A DNA stretch of 64,000 bases, from positions 3,701,501-3,765,500 of the forward strand of contig NZ_CP073697.1 of the NCBI RefSeq assembly GCF_025264665.1. Direction: 5' to 3'. The notes under the pieces were generated by a model that was not told the DNA's origin, did no database searches, and saw nothing but the letters and a program-made list of their open reading frames with translations. The DNA is from Edaphobacter flagellatus (GTDB lineage: Bacteria > Acidobacteriota > Terriglobia > Terriglobales > Acidobacteriaceae). Position 1 is the first letter of the stretch, and each line of letters opens with the position of its first letter. Shown one piece after another: positions 39,169-47,109 of this stretch. Position numbers and translations under genes: made by a program.

Positions 39169-39897
39169 ATGACGACCACGCCAGCCATCTCCTTGGAGAA
39201 CGTCCAATTTGCATATAAGCCCAAGGAGCCCATTCTGCGCATCGATCAACTGAGGATCGCACGCGGTCGACACGTATTCTTGCATGGTCCTTCTGGCAGC
39301 GGAAAGACCACGCTGCTCTCGCTCATCTCCGGAGTTCTTGTTCCGCAAAAAGGAAGCATTACGGTCCTGGGACAGGATCTTACGCAGCTATCCGGTTCCG
39401 CGCGAGACAAGCTGCGCGGTTCGCAGATGGGGTATATCTTCCAGGGTTTCAATCTCCTTCCGTACCTCACGGTGGCGGAAAATATTGCTCTGCCTTGCTA
39501 TCTGCACGCTGCGCGCCGTGGACGCATTACCGCGCCGAGCGTGTCGGAAGAGGTCGTCCGACTCGCCTACTATCTAGATATTCATCATCAGCTCCAGGAG
39601 CCGGTCGCCCATTTGTCCACTGGAGAACAACAGCGTGTGGCGATTGCCCGCGCCGTCATCGGTGCGCCTGCGCTCGTGATTGCCGATGAACCCACCTCTT
39701 CGCTCGACCCTGACCGTCGCGATGCCTTCCTCGCGCTTCTTATGGAGATGATTGGCGCGGCCCGAAAACATAACGATGTCGGAACGACGCTTTTGTTTGT
39801 ATCGCACGATCCGGCTCTCCGTGCACACTTCGACGAGGCGTTGTCACTCGCAACAATAACCGGGAGAGAAAGAATGGAAGAGGCGCCAACCGTATGA
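39169..39897 (+). CDS. ABC transporter ATP-binding protein (MacB/LolD type)
   Basis: A 242-residue ATPase. Walker A GPSGSGKTT (about residues 42-50), Q-loop YIFQGFNLLPYLT, signature LSTGEQQRVAIARA, Walker B LVIADEPTSSLD and switch His in VSHDP are all intact. The fold belongs to the LolD/MacB group that pairs with FtsX-type permeases. Its last bases overlap the permease start (ATGA), and the DUF3299 gene is seven bases upstream, so the three form one translational unit. In this context it probably powers metal movement or release across the inner membrane. Confidence 0.9.
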   Translation: MTTTPAISLENVQFAYKPKEPILRIDQLRIARGRHVFLHGPSGSGKTTLLSLISGVLVPQKGSITVLGQDLTQLSGSARDKLRGSQMGYIFQGFNLLPYLTVAENIALPCYLHAARRGRITAPSVSEEVVRLAYYLDIHHQLQEPVAHLSTGEQQRVAIARAVIGAPALVIADEPTSSLDPDRRDAFLALLMEMIGAARKHNDVGTTLLFVSHDPALRAHFDEALSLATITGRERMEEAPTV

Positions 39898-41147
39898 CTC
39901 CGCTTCATATAGCCGTCAAATCCTTGTGTGCTCGCAAGCTCAGTACCATTCTTGCGATCTTCTCTATCGCGTTGTCGGTCATGCTTCTGGTTGGTGTCGA
40001 CCGTCTGAGAGAGGCCACACAGCTTGGATTTTCCGGAACGCTCTCTCATACAGATCTCATCGTCGGCGCACGTGGTGGCGGTCTGCCTCTTCTGCTCTCC
40101 AGCATCTTCCACATCGGAAACGCCTCAAACAACGTCTCATGGGAATCGTACCAACACTTCGCACATCATCCTGCGGTCGCCTGGACCATCCCCATGTCAA
40201 TGGGAGACTCGTATCACGGATACCGCGTTGTGGCGACGGATGATAACTTCTACGCACACTATCAATATCGCGGGGATAAATCTCTACATTTCGTAGAGGG
40301 GCATCGCCCAGGCGGGATCTTCGATATCGTTCTGGGCGCGGACGTCAGCCGACGTCTTCGCATTCCGATAGGACAACGGATTGTAGTCGCACACGGCATC
40401 GAGGAAAGATCGATATTCAATCACCGCACGACTCCTTTCACCGTAGTCGGCATCCTTGCGTCAACCGGGACGCCCGTCGATCGCGCCGTTTACATTCCGT
40501 TGCTTGGAGAGGAGGCCATGCACTTCGGCTGGACTGGCGGTACGCCGCCAGCCATTGGCGAAGATGTGCCGCCACTCGATCCTTACAAGCTCAAAGTCGA
40601 CACGATTACCTGCTTTCTGGTTGGTCTGCACTCCCGAGTAAGCACTCTCTATCTGCAGCGGGAGATAAACAACTATAAAGGTGAACCGCTCACCGCTATT
40701 ATTCCGGCTTACACGCTGCAGGAACTTTGGGGTCTCTTCGATTACGCAGACACAGCGCTCTCGCTCGTCTCCGGAGCCGTCCTTGTTGTCGGTCTACTCG
40801 CCATGCTCATCGCACTTTACACGAGCCTCAACGAGCGTCGTCGCGAGATCGCCATCCTAAGGGCGGTTGGTTTGCCGATGCGTCAAATCTTTGCGCTCTT
40901 CATCCTCGAATCCACACTGATCGCAGCTGCTGGCACAGCTTTTGGCATAGCCGCGGTTTACCTCTTGCTTCTTGGTTTGCACAGTTGCATCGAGAGCCGC
41001 CTAGGCCTGCCAATCGCATTTGTCGGTCTATCCACTCGGGTGGAAGTCTATGCTCTTTGTGCCATCTTGTGCGGCGCTCTGCTCGGTATAGTCCCCGCAT
41101 GTCGTGCCTATCGCAACTCGCTGATCGATGGGCTAAATGCACCTTAA
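39894..41147 (+). CDS. ABC transporter permease, FtsX/MacB type
   Basis: A 417-residue permease. The N-terminal helix is LSTILAIFSIALSVMLLVG (about 17-35), followed by a periplasmic MacB-like domain of about 240 residues. Three C-terminal helices then follow (VLVVGLLAMLIALYTSL, IAAAGTAFGIAAVYLLLLGL, VYALCAILCGALLGIVPA) with the FtsX coupling motif NERRREIAILRAVGLP. The periplasmic part has SIFHIGNASNNVSW and several His (HHP, HYQYRG) that could meet a metal ligand. It partners with the ATPase just upstream. Confidence 0.88.
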   Translation: MTPLHIAVKSLCARKLSTILAIFSIALSVMLLVGVDRLREATQLGFSGTLSHTDLIVGARGGGLPLLLSSIFHIGNASNNVSWESYQHFAHHPAVAWTIPMSMGDSYHGYRVVATDDNFYAHYQYRGDKSLHFVEGHRPGGIFDIVLGADVSRRLRIPIGQRIVVAHGIEERSIFNHRTTPFTVVGILASTGTPVDRAVYIPLLGEEAMHFGWTGGTPPAIGEDVPPLDPYKLKVDTITCFLVGLHSRVSTLYLQREINNYKGEPLTAIIPAYTLQELWGLFDYADTALSLVSGAVLVVGLLAMLIALYTSLNERRREIAILRAVGLPMRQIFALFILESTLIAAAGTAFGIAAVYLLLLGLHSCIESRLGLPIAFVGLSTRVEVYALCAILCGALLGIVPACRAYRNSLIDGLNAP

Positions 41148-41201
41148 ATTCGTCCCGTAAAGTTAGAGTCAACGCCTCTGTTCCCGCGGAGGCTCTGGCA
41201 A

Positions 41202-41363
41202 CTAATCGGTATACAGATACCCCAGCCATCCTCCGGCCACAGCAGACAGTAGAATTAAAAGCGCCAAAAGCACAGCAAACCACTTATCCAAAACCGTCCA
41301 TCGAATCCGCTTGATCCGCTTGCGGGTACCCTTGAATCTCCGGTTTTGTGACGAGAAGTTCAT
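41202..41363 (-). CDS. Small basic single-pass membrane protein
   Basis: A 53-residue protein. It has a very basic N-terminus (RRFKGTRKRIKRIRW), then one membrane helix (FAVLLALLILLSAVAGGWLG) and a short YLYTD tail, a plausible N-in membrane peptide. It lies 60 bases downstream of the MerC-like gene on the same strand and convergent with the ABC permease. Function unknown. The ribosome-binding site is weak, so expression is uncertain. Confidence 0.5.
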   Translation of the reverse strand: MNFSSQNRRFKGTRKRIKRIRWTVLDKWFAVLLALLILLSAVAGGWLGYLYTD

Positions 41364-41423
41364 GTTCTTCACGCTCAGGCAAAGCGGGTCGGTCGGCCCA
41401 TATCGTTTCCTACACGGTGATCC

Positions 41424-41828
41424 TTAGGTGCATCTTTTGCAGTTCCGGCAAAACGTATGATTCTTGTGGTGAGCAAAGATCATGCAGCAACTTCCTAAAA
41501 GCGTGATGGCAACCTCGCATGCGTGCGAAGGCAGGCGATCTCCGAAGTAGGCGGCACTGCAAACGAAGGTCATCCCCAACCCAAGCAGTCCAAGAACGAG
41601 CCTTCTCTTATGTCTGCGGTATCCAAGTCCAAGAACGATGGCTCCAAGTGACACGACGAGGACGGCGAGAAAACGGTGGGTGTTCTCGTCGGAAGGAACA
41701 AAGTGTGAAGAGACGCTCGAAAGAGAAAGCAGCACAGGTGCTGCGATGCAATGGACGAAGCATGCAGCTGATGCGACTATTCCCACGCGATCTATATTCT
41801 CTATCCAGAGCTCTTGAATTTCAGACAT
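41424..41828 (-). CDS. MerC-domain membrane protein
   Basis: A 134-residue inner-membrane protein of the MerC family, originally mercury-transport proteins but widespread in other metal loci. Four hydrophobic segments. The first carries the family's Cys pair in ASAACFVHCIAAPVLLSL (about residues 22-39). The C-terminus ends HHKNHTFCRNCKRCT, a dense His/Cys cluster exposed after the last helix. The ATG at 41828 is preferred to a TTG nine codons upstream. It follows the TonB receptor gene (terminator between them) on the same strand. Metal specificity is not evident; zinc or a similar metal is suggested by the neighbours. Confidence 0.78.
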   Translation of the reverse strand: MSEIQELWIENIDRVGIVASAACFVHCIAAPVLLSLSSVSSHFVPSDENTHRFLAVLVVSLGAIVLGLGYRRHKRRLVLGLLGLGMTFVCSAAYFGDRLPSHACEVAITLLGSCCMIFAHHKNHTFCRNCKRCT

Positions 41829-41885
41829 ACCTGGAGTCCTGATTGCATTGCGCAAGGGTTCGTCATCTCTCGAAGTTGTGGCTGA

Positions 41886-41940
41886 CGGAAAAAGGAAGGG
41901 AAGCGCACTGCCGCACGGTGTGCGGCCGCACGCTTCCCCT
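41886..41940 (-). terminator. Terminator of the minus-strand TonB receptor
   Basis: On the minus strand a long hairpin (GGGAAGCG arm pairing with CGCTTCCC, with an inner GTGCGGC/GCCGCAC arm) is followed by a pyrimidine tract TTCCTTTTTCC. It begins about ten bases after the receptor stop. Confidence 0.75.
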
Positions 41941-41950
41941 TAGCGGGACA

Positions 41951-44698
41951 TTAGAAGTGGAAGCCTAGTTCCGCAGTTAACGCTCGCGGCGTAACGTAAT
42001 GCGTTCCGCTGAACGTCGAGAGGAAGTTGTACAGGGCGTATTTGTTGGTGATGTTGACGCCCGTCAACCGCAAACTCCACTTGTGTTTATCAGTGTTGAA
42101 GAGGTTGTCCTCTCCCACGGAAACATCGAAGAGGCTTCGCGCTTGGATACGCGGAGGACTCTTGTCATCGTTTTCCGTTCCCGGCGCCGGAATGGCAACC
42201 AATTTGGACGTGAGCTGAGATGCCAGACACTGGCCGAGACCGGCAGTGGGAGTAGCCCTGACTCCGTTACACGTGAGGCCCGCCTGGAACTGTTGATCCG
42301 GCGTGAGGCCACTCAGATCGATGCCGGGTTGTCCGTTGATGGTGATGGATGGGCCGCCGTTGTCGGGATTGCAGCGGCTGTTCGGATCGGTGACGTTGTA
42401 GCAGGGCACGGACCCGGCGGTGAGTCCGCTGTCGAACCTCCAATTGAACCCAATCCACGGACCATGCTTCCCAGGCATCTGATACTGCACGTGCGTTGTC
42501 TGATTAAATCTCTCGTCGTGATCGATACGGAAAGGGTATCCACCGTTTCCAACTGTCGCTCCTGCCCCGGCGATCTGCGGTGGGAAGAAACGAGCCGCAA
42601 CCGACGACATGACCACAAACGCGGAGATATGGTGGAAGTTAGGAACATCCGCCCGTAGGGCGAAGCCGGGGATCTTCGAGTTGTGCCAGTTAATCGGAAA
42701 CGTGATGGGAGTGTTTCCGAGCACACTGAAATCGAAGGCGTTGTGTGTGTACTTCCAGATGTAATCACCGCTCAAAACCAGGTTCTTGCCGATCGCCTGC
42801 TGGAGTCCAGCATGAAATTCATTGCGGAAACCCGGGGTGAGCGTCGTTGAGACACCAGGAGTGCAGGCGAGAAGCGGGGAGAGAACGTTGTTTCCGCAGC
42901 CCTCGCTCGAAAGCACGAGGTTTTCGTTGAAAGGACTCTCGAGCGTGCGAGCATACGAGAGACGCAGTACAGTTCCGGTCTGTTTGATGGTGTACGCAAC
43001 TCCCAGCCTTGGCTGAGCCTGACGGGCGACCGCCAGGCCGTTGTAGAGGTCGCCGCGAATGCCAACGTTGAACAGCCAGTTTCCGGTCTTGATCTGATCC
43101 TGAACGTAGAGCGCGAGTTCCTTGACATCAGTGTGGCCAAAATACCTATAAAGCGTCCCTCCTCGCGTAAGGTCGTAGGGCCCAAGATCCGGGTTGTAGG
43201 TTCCACCCACGGAAGGATCGTTGGATACGAAGCCCGCTCCTGCGCATTGAGAGGGGTCCGTAAATCCAGGCAGGGATGCGCCAGTGGTGTCAACGCATGG
43301 AGAGTTGAACGCCGAGTCGACGATGCCCAGATTGTCGTGTTCGCGCAGGAACGTGTGTTGATACACAGCTCCCATTTTTAGATTATGAATTCCCTTGACA
43401 TAGGAGTAATCCGTCCGTAAGCCAGCGTTCGTGAGCGAACGGTCCTGCGAGATGGACTGACCCTGAATTGGCCCCAAATCTGCAAGAGGGTTGTTGCTGG
43501 GGTAATAGTTGTATGCATCGCGCCGAACGTAGCCGCCGAAATTGAAGACTGAGTTGGCTCCGACGATATGGGTGTAGGTCGGAGCGATGTTGTAAGTGAC
43601 AATCTTGGACCGCTGATCTGCATTACCAACGTTGCCGAAGACGGGGTCGCTGGTAGTTCCCCCGCTCACTATATTCATGACGTTCAGATTGTCGTAGGCA
43701 CTCGGCGTTTGAAACCACGAGCGGCTTACTCCAAGATTGAGGTGAATAGAGTCTTTGGACGAAAGTTGACGGTCAATACGATCAAAGACATTGAACTCAT
43801 TTCCCTTGTCATGGAAGACGGCGTACTCCGGCGGATCGAGAAAGCGTCCCGTATTGAGTCCGTCAACTTCGATGAAATTTCCCCAGTTCTTTCCGCCATA
43901 GCTCAAATCAACCGAACCAGTAGCTGAACCGAAGGTTCCATACGACGCCGTAATGGCTCCCGTGGGCGTGGTCACGCCTTGGCCGGATCGCGTCGTAACC
44001 TGAATGACGAGGCTGGTCTTGCCGCCAAACTCTGCGGGGGGCGCCCCCGAAATTACTTCGAGAGACTGGACCGAATTGGAGGGTATCTGATTCGAGAAGA
44101 CTTTGCTCTGTTGATCAGTGATCGGCTGGCCGTCGATGGAGAAGGAGTTCGAAGCATGGTCACCTAGGCCATGAAACAGTCCGTTTGAGTCGGCGGCGAC
44201 GCCGGGAGATGCCAGTGTCACGAGCGAACTGAGAGAGGATGACTGGCTTTCAAGTGGTAGCTTCTGGAAGAGGCCGCGGTCGACGTCGGTGTGAAAGGTG
44301 GAGTCGTTTTCGATTAGATCTCCAGTCTCCACCGTGACAACAGTCGAAGCGGCGCCGACCTTGAGGCCGATCGTCAGGGTGATCGGGACAAACGACCGAA
44401 CGTCCACATCCTGTGCATAGCTTGCAAACCCAGTCGACGAGACTTGCAGGTGATACGGATTAAGTGGGAGATTGGTGAACTGATAAGAGCCGGCGCGATC
44501 TGTCTGCGCCTCCCTCCTGTAACCGCTCACAACGTTTTGAATGGTGACTGTCGCGCCCGGTAACACTGCACCTGAAGCATCGGTAACAGTTCCATAGATT
44601 GCACCGGAGTTGCCAGCAGACTGAGCTGAAAGACTGGTTCCACTCAACGAAAAAACCATGAATAGCAACGCGAAACCGCGTCGAATTGACGTGTTCAT
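41951..44698 (-). CDS. TonB-dependent receptor, paralogue of 21032-23602
   Basis: A 915-residue outer-membrane receptor. Signal peptide about 1-27 (FALLFMVFSLSGTSLSA). Carboxypeptidase-regulatory-like domain (AIYGTVTDASGAVLPGATVT), plug with FSIDGQPITDQQSKVFSNQ, beta-barrel ending LTAELGFHF. It shares many segments with the metalloregulated receptor at 21032, including VSRSWFQTPSAYD, TRGGTLYRYFGHTDVKELAL-like and ALYNFLSTFSGTHYVTPRA. GGGGAGG lies six bases before the ATG. The small His/Cys protein gene is 41 bases upstream on the same strand, so the two are likely one operon. A metal chelate is the likely substrate. Confidence 0.9.
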   Translation of the reverse strand: MNTSIRRGFALLFMVFSLSGTSLSAQSAGNSGAIYGTVTDASGAVLPGATVTIQNVVSGYRREAQTDRAGSYQFTNLPLNPYHLQVSSTGFASYAQDVDVRSFVPITLTIGLKVGAASTVVTVETGDLIENDSTFHTDVDRGLFQKLPLESQSSSLSSLVTLASPGVAADSNGLFHGLGDHASNSFSIDGQPITDQQSKVFSNQIPSNSVQSLEVISGAPPAEFGGKTSLVIQVTTRSGQGVTTPTGAITASYGTFGSATGSVDLSYGGKNWGNFIEVDGLNTGRFLDPPEYAVFHDKGNEFNVFDRIDRQLSSKDSIHLNLGVSRSWFQTPSAYDNLNVMNIVSGGTTSDPVFGNVGNADQRSKIVTYNIAPTYTHIVGANSVFNFGGYVRRDAYNYYPSNNPLADLGPIQGQSISQDRSLTNAGLRTDYSYVKGIHNLKMGAVYQHTFLREHDNLGIVDSAFNSPCVDTTGASLPGFTDPSQCAGAGFVSNDPSVGGTYNPDLGPYDLTRGGTLYRYFGHTDVKELALYVQDQIKTGNWLFNVGIRGDLYNGLAVARQAQPRLGVAYTIKQTGTVLRLSYARTLESPFNENLVLSSEGCGNNVLSPLLACTPGVSTTLTPGFRNEFHAGLQQAIGKNLVLSGDYIWKYTHNAFDFSVLGNTPITFPINWHNSKIPGFALRADVPNFHHISAFVVMSSVAARFFPPQIAGAGATVGNGGYPFRIDHDERFNQTTHVQYQMPGKHGPWIGFNWRFDSGLTAGSVPCYNVTDPNSRCNPDNGGPSITINGQPGIDLSGLTPDQQFQAGLTCNGVRATPTAGLGQCLASQLTSKLVAIPAPGTENDDKSPPRIQARSLFDVSVGEDNLFNTDKHKWSLRLTGVNITNKYALYNFLSTFSGTHYVTPRALTAELGFHF

Positions 44699-44739
44699 AC
44701 ACTACCTCCCCAAAATTGTTGACCTAATCGAAACGCTAT

Positions 44740-45057
44740 CTACGCGAGACGGTCGTTTGCAGGCGGGGGGCGTGTGAAGAGTGCGAACGGAGAGATCTTC
44801 TGAGAAGAAGGTGCGGATCGCAGGACGTAGACCGCAGCGAAAATCTGCACGATGAAGATGAACAGATAGATTGCCGCGGGTTGTACTACCGCATGAGCCG
44901 TTACGCAGAGAGCGCAATCGGGATGCGTGACATTTCCTTGATCGTGTGAGTGAGAAACGGATAACGTGCCACCAACGATGACCAAACCCAAGCAAAGGAG
45001 GCCGAGGAGGAATCTCCACGACACTCTTTGAGCGACGGGTGTCACTTTGGTGTACAT
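44740..45057 (-). CDS. Small His/Cys membrane protein, copy C
   Basis: A 105-residue protein with the same architecture as copies A and B: helix (FLLGLLCLGLVIVGGTL), SHSHDQGNVTHPDCALC with His-x-His and CxxC, second helix (AAIYLFIFIVQIFAAVYVL), tail with FTRPPPANDRLA. It is encoded directly ahead of a TonB receptor, as copy A is. The start could be the ATG at 45057, but the purine tract sits too close to it, and an internal GTG is possible. Likely a periplasm-facing metal-binding helper of the receptor (inference). Confidence 0.65.
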   Translation of the reverse strand: MYTKVTPVAQRVSWRFLLGLLCLGLVIVGGTLSVSHSHDQGNVTHPDCALCVTAHAVVQPAAIYLFIFIVQIFAAVYVLRSAPSSQKISPFALFTRPPPANDRLA

Positions 45058-45184
45058 TCCACCGACTATACTGCGACTTTTCCTAAATTGAAAGCCTATC
45101 GCGTTCCGGAGGGATACGGCTTTGGAAAAGGGAAGACATAGCTTCTACCGCCAAGCCTTCTCTGAGGAGAAGACGTGTACGAGA

Positions 45185-45204
45185 CCCGAAACTCAAGTTT
45201 CGGG
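45185..45204. promoter_or_regulatory. Perfect 20-bp palindrome in divergent promoter
   Basis: CCCGAAACTCAAGTTTCGGG has 9-bp arms and a 2-base centre. It lies between the minus-strand receptor operon and the plus-strand Cys-rich gene, with no T tract. Position and symmetry suit a dimeric repressor controlling both directions. It does not match the DtxR-like operators at 20972-21010. Confidence 0.5.
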
Positions 45205-45251
45205 CCGCCGGTCGTGCTTGAAATGACACGAAAGAGTATTCTGGCGAGTGA

Positions 45252-45590
45252 ATGACAGCGGTCGACGACACCAGGTCACAATATTCGGTTGTGCTGCTCA
45301 TCGCTACTATAGCGATCATAAGCATCTTGTCGCCGCTCTGCGGCGTATGCGATGACACTAGAGTTGTTTCAGGTAGCTCCCATTCCGTCTGCCATCAGCT
45401 AAGAGCGATACCGCATTCTGCTCCATTCGATCAGTGCAACGGCGTGTGCAGTTGTTGCGGTTTCCAGTGGACTTCAACGTTGAGCCCCTGGACGAGACCT
45501 ATCGCCTCGGTGCACGCCGTGCCCGCTCCTCAGCGGTGGCGGCCGATTGAGCGTTTGGCCGAGCCTCCGGTCGAACCGCCCCGCATCTAG
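45252..45590 (+). CDS. Small Cys-rich membrane or exported protein
   Basis: A 112-residue protein. A hydrophobic segment (YSVVLLIATIAIISILSPLCG, interrupted here as helix about 11-31) is followed by a Cys/His-rich stretch (CGVCDD, HSVCHQ, CNGVCSCCGFQW) and a Pro-rich end PPVEPPRI. It resembles copies A-C loosely (helix, His/Cys, Pro tail) but lacks a clear second helix and carries more Cys, enough for two or more metal sites. It is 69 bases upstream of an outer-membrane-like protein. Unrecognised family; the start has no strong ribosome-binding site. Confidence 0.5.
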   Translation: MTAVDDTRSQYSVVLLIATIAIISILSPLCGVCDDTRVVSGSSHSVCHQLRAIPHSAPFDQCNGVCSCCGFQWTSTLSPWTRPIASVHAVPAPQRWRPIERLAEPPVEPPRI

Positions 45591-45659
45591 TTCCCCGACA
45601 CCGTGAGCTGACACGCGCTTTTTGTGCATGTGTCCAAGTGCCCACCCCCGGAGACATTT

Positions 45660-46487
45660 ATGCGATTTTTCTTTGGCAGTGCCCTGCTGAGTGGGGCGAC
45701 ATTTCTCTATTCCTTCGCTGTTCTCGCGCAGTGCAATTCATCCCAATTGCCGCTTGCAAATCCTGGAAGGCCCACCGTCTCAACGCCGGCGACGCTGACG
45801 CCAGTGGGATATTTACAGTTTGAAAATGGTGGGCTCTACGCAAACGAGTCCCCGGAGTTCTCCAATAGGCTTGCCATTAATCAAGTCACGAAGCTTGCAA
45901 TCACCTCACGCATCCAGCTGTTGGCGCTCTCGGAGCCGTTCACGCATAGCACGGGTGCTGAGGTAAGCGGAAATCGATCGGGCGAAGTCTTTGTTGGCCT
46001 ACAGACTGTCCTAATCAAGGGTGAGGGATATCACCCCACCGTCTCTGTCAGCTACATTCGACGCCTTTATGAGAGTCTTGCTCCAGAGATCGACATAGGC
46101 ACGTTTCGCCAAAGCGCATTTGTGTTAGTGAGTAACGACATCGGTGGATTTCATTTCGACCTCAACGGAATCGTGACAGAACAGGCCGAGGACAGAGTTC
46201 GCCGCGCACAATTTGGAGAAACCCTTTCGATCTCACATTCCATTGGACCATTCACGCTTTCGGGCGAACTATGGCACTTCTCTCAGCCTTTGACCAACGC
46301 AAATGCGGTTGGGAACCTGTGGGCTCTCTCCTATCCGATGAAGAGGAACCTCGTCTTCGACGCCGGATTCAATCATGGCCTCACGAGTACGTCGACTCAT
46401 TGGGAGGGTTTTGCAGGCTTCACGTATGTCCTGCCACGTCGCCTTTGGAAGGCAAGAGAACAGCTGAGGGCTACTAAGGGCTTCTAA
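45660..46487 (+). CDS. Outer-membrane channel/transporter-like protein
   Basis: A 275-residue exported protein. Signal peptide about 1-24 (LLSGATFLYSFAVLA). The remainder alternates polar and hydrophobic residues as in a beta-barrel (LQFENGGLYANESPEF, FHFDLNGIVTEQ, FTLSGELWHFSQ, LVFDAGFNHGL), resembling the MetA-pathway phenol-degradation/transporter group of small outer-membrane proteins. The ATG at 45660 has GGAG six bases upstream; a start 12 codons earlier is unlikely. In this locus it could move a metal or metal complex through the outer membrane, which is inference. Confidence 0.7.
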   Translation: MRFFFGSALLSGATFLYSFAVLAQCNSSQLPLANPGRPTVSTPATLTPVGYLQFENGGLYANESPEFSNRLAINQVTKLAITSRIQLLALSEPFTHSTGAEVSGNRSGEVFVGLQTVLIKGEGYHPTVSVSYIRRLYESLAPEIDIGTFRQSAFVLVSNDIGGFHFDLNGIVTEQAEDRVRRAQFGETLSISHSIGPFTLSGELWHFSQPLTNANAVGNLWALSYPMKRNLVFDAGFNHGLTSTSTHWEGFAGFTYVLPRRLWKAREQLRATKGF

Positions 46488-46564
46488 AAACCGTCCGCAT
46501 TTCAGCTCTTTGTGAATATGAAGAGGAGGGCGGAAACCCCTACTACGACCCCGTGAAGGACTGA

Positions 46565-46880
46565 AGCTGGATTACTCCTCGTAAGGCTGTTTGTCGTCAG
46601 CGAGCGCCTTTTGGATATCTTGTCGACGACTGGCCGAATGACGCCCGATTCAATCAGGGACGTGATCTCGCTCGACTGCTGCCCCGGCGCGCATGAACCG
46701 GAATGAGAAGGGAACCCCAAGGGACTTGGCTTTCTTGCGAACTCCTCTGCTGAGCAGATCTATATGGCCAGCTTCAGGAAGAGGTTGAAGCCAATTTCCT
46801 TGGCGAGAGCGGAATCGGGTGGACATGAGATAGAAATCAACTTTGCCGAAGGTAGACCCACTCCGACCTGAGACGCAGCG
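46565..46880 (-). pseudogene. Zinc-binding alcohol dehydrogenase-type remnant, several frameshifts
   Basis: On the minus strand the C-terminal part of an MDR-family NADP-dependent oxidoreductase can be followed through successive frames. These read SAKLISISCPPDSALAKEIG and FNLFLKLAI (then a stop), next LLSRGVRKKAKSLGVPFSF with RFMRA, next QQSSEITSLIESGVIRPVVD, and finally DIQKALADDKQPYEE. These line up with the usual order in intact enzymes (GGKLISISGPPD, RRKAKSLGV, LIESGxIRPVVDKxFP). At least three frame changes make this a clear pseudogene. The N-terminal and nucleotide-binding parts are gone. Confidence 0.65.
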
Positions 46881-47069
46881 TGAACTCAGTCTTCCGCGAG
46901 AGTATCTAGGGATTGCTTGATAAGCAAATCTGTGTCCCATTCAGTCGAGTTCCGCGTAAAAAGCGGCGATACTCCCGCATCCGGTTCCAGCCTATTTTCA
47001 ATAGGAGTGGTTTCCGCGGCGAGATTGGGAGCGAAGCTCGCGGCTCACGATGCTGGACCAGTGCATTTG

Positions 47070-47109
47070 CGCTGGCCGCGAGATCGCAAACACGATGTCG
47101 CGGCCAGCG
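47070..47109 (-). terminator. Strong hairpin downstream of Oar-like receptor
   Basis: CGCTGGCCGCGA and TCGCGGCCAGCG form a perfect 12-bp stem around 16 bases that can pair further (ATCG with CGAT). It begins 17 bases after the receptor stop on the minus strand. No T tract, so it may act with Rho or protect the message end. Confidence 0.55.
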
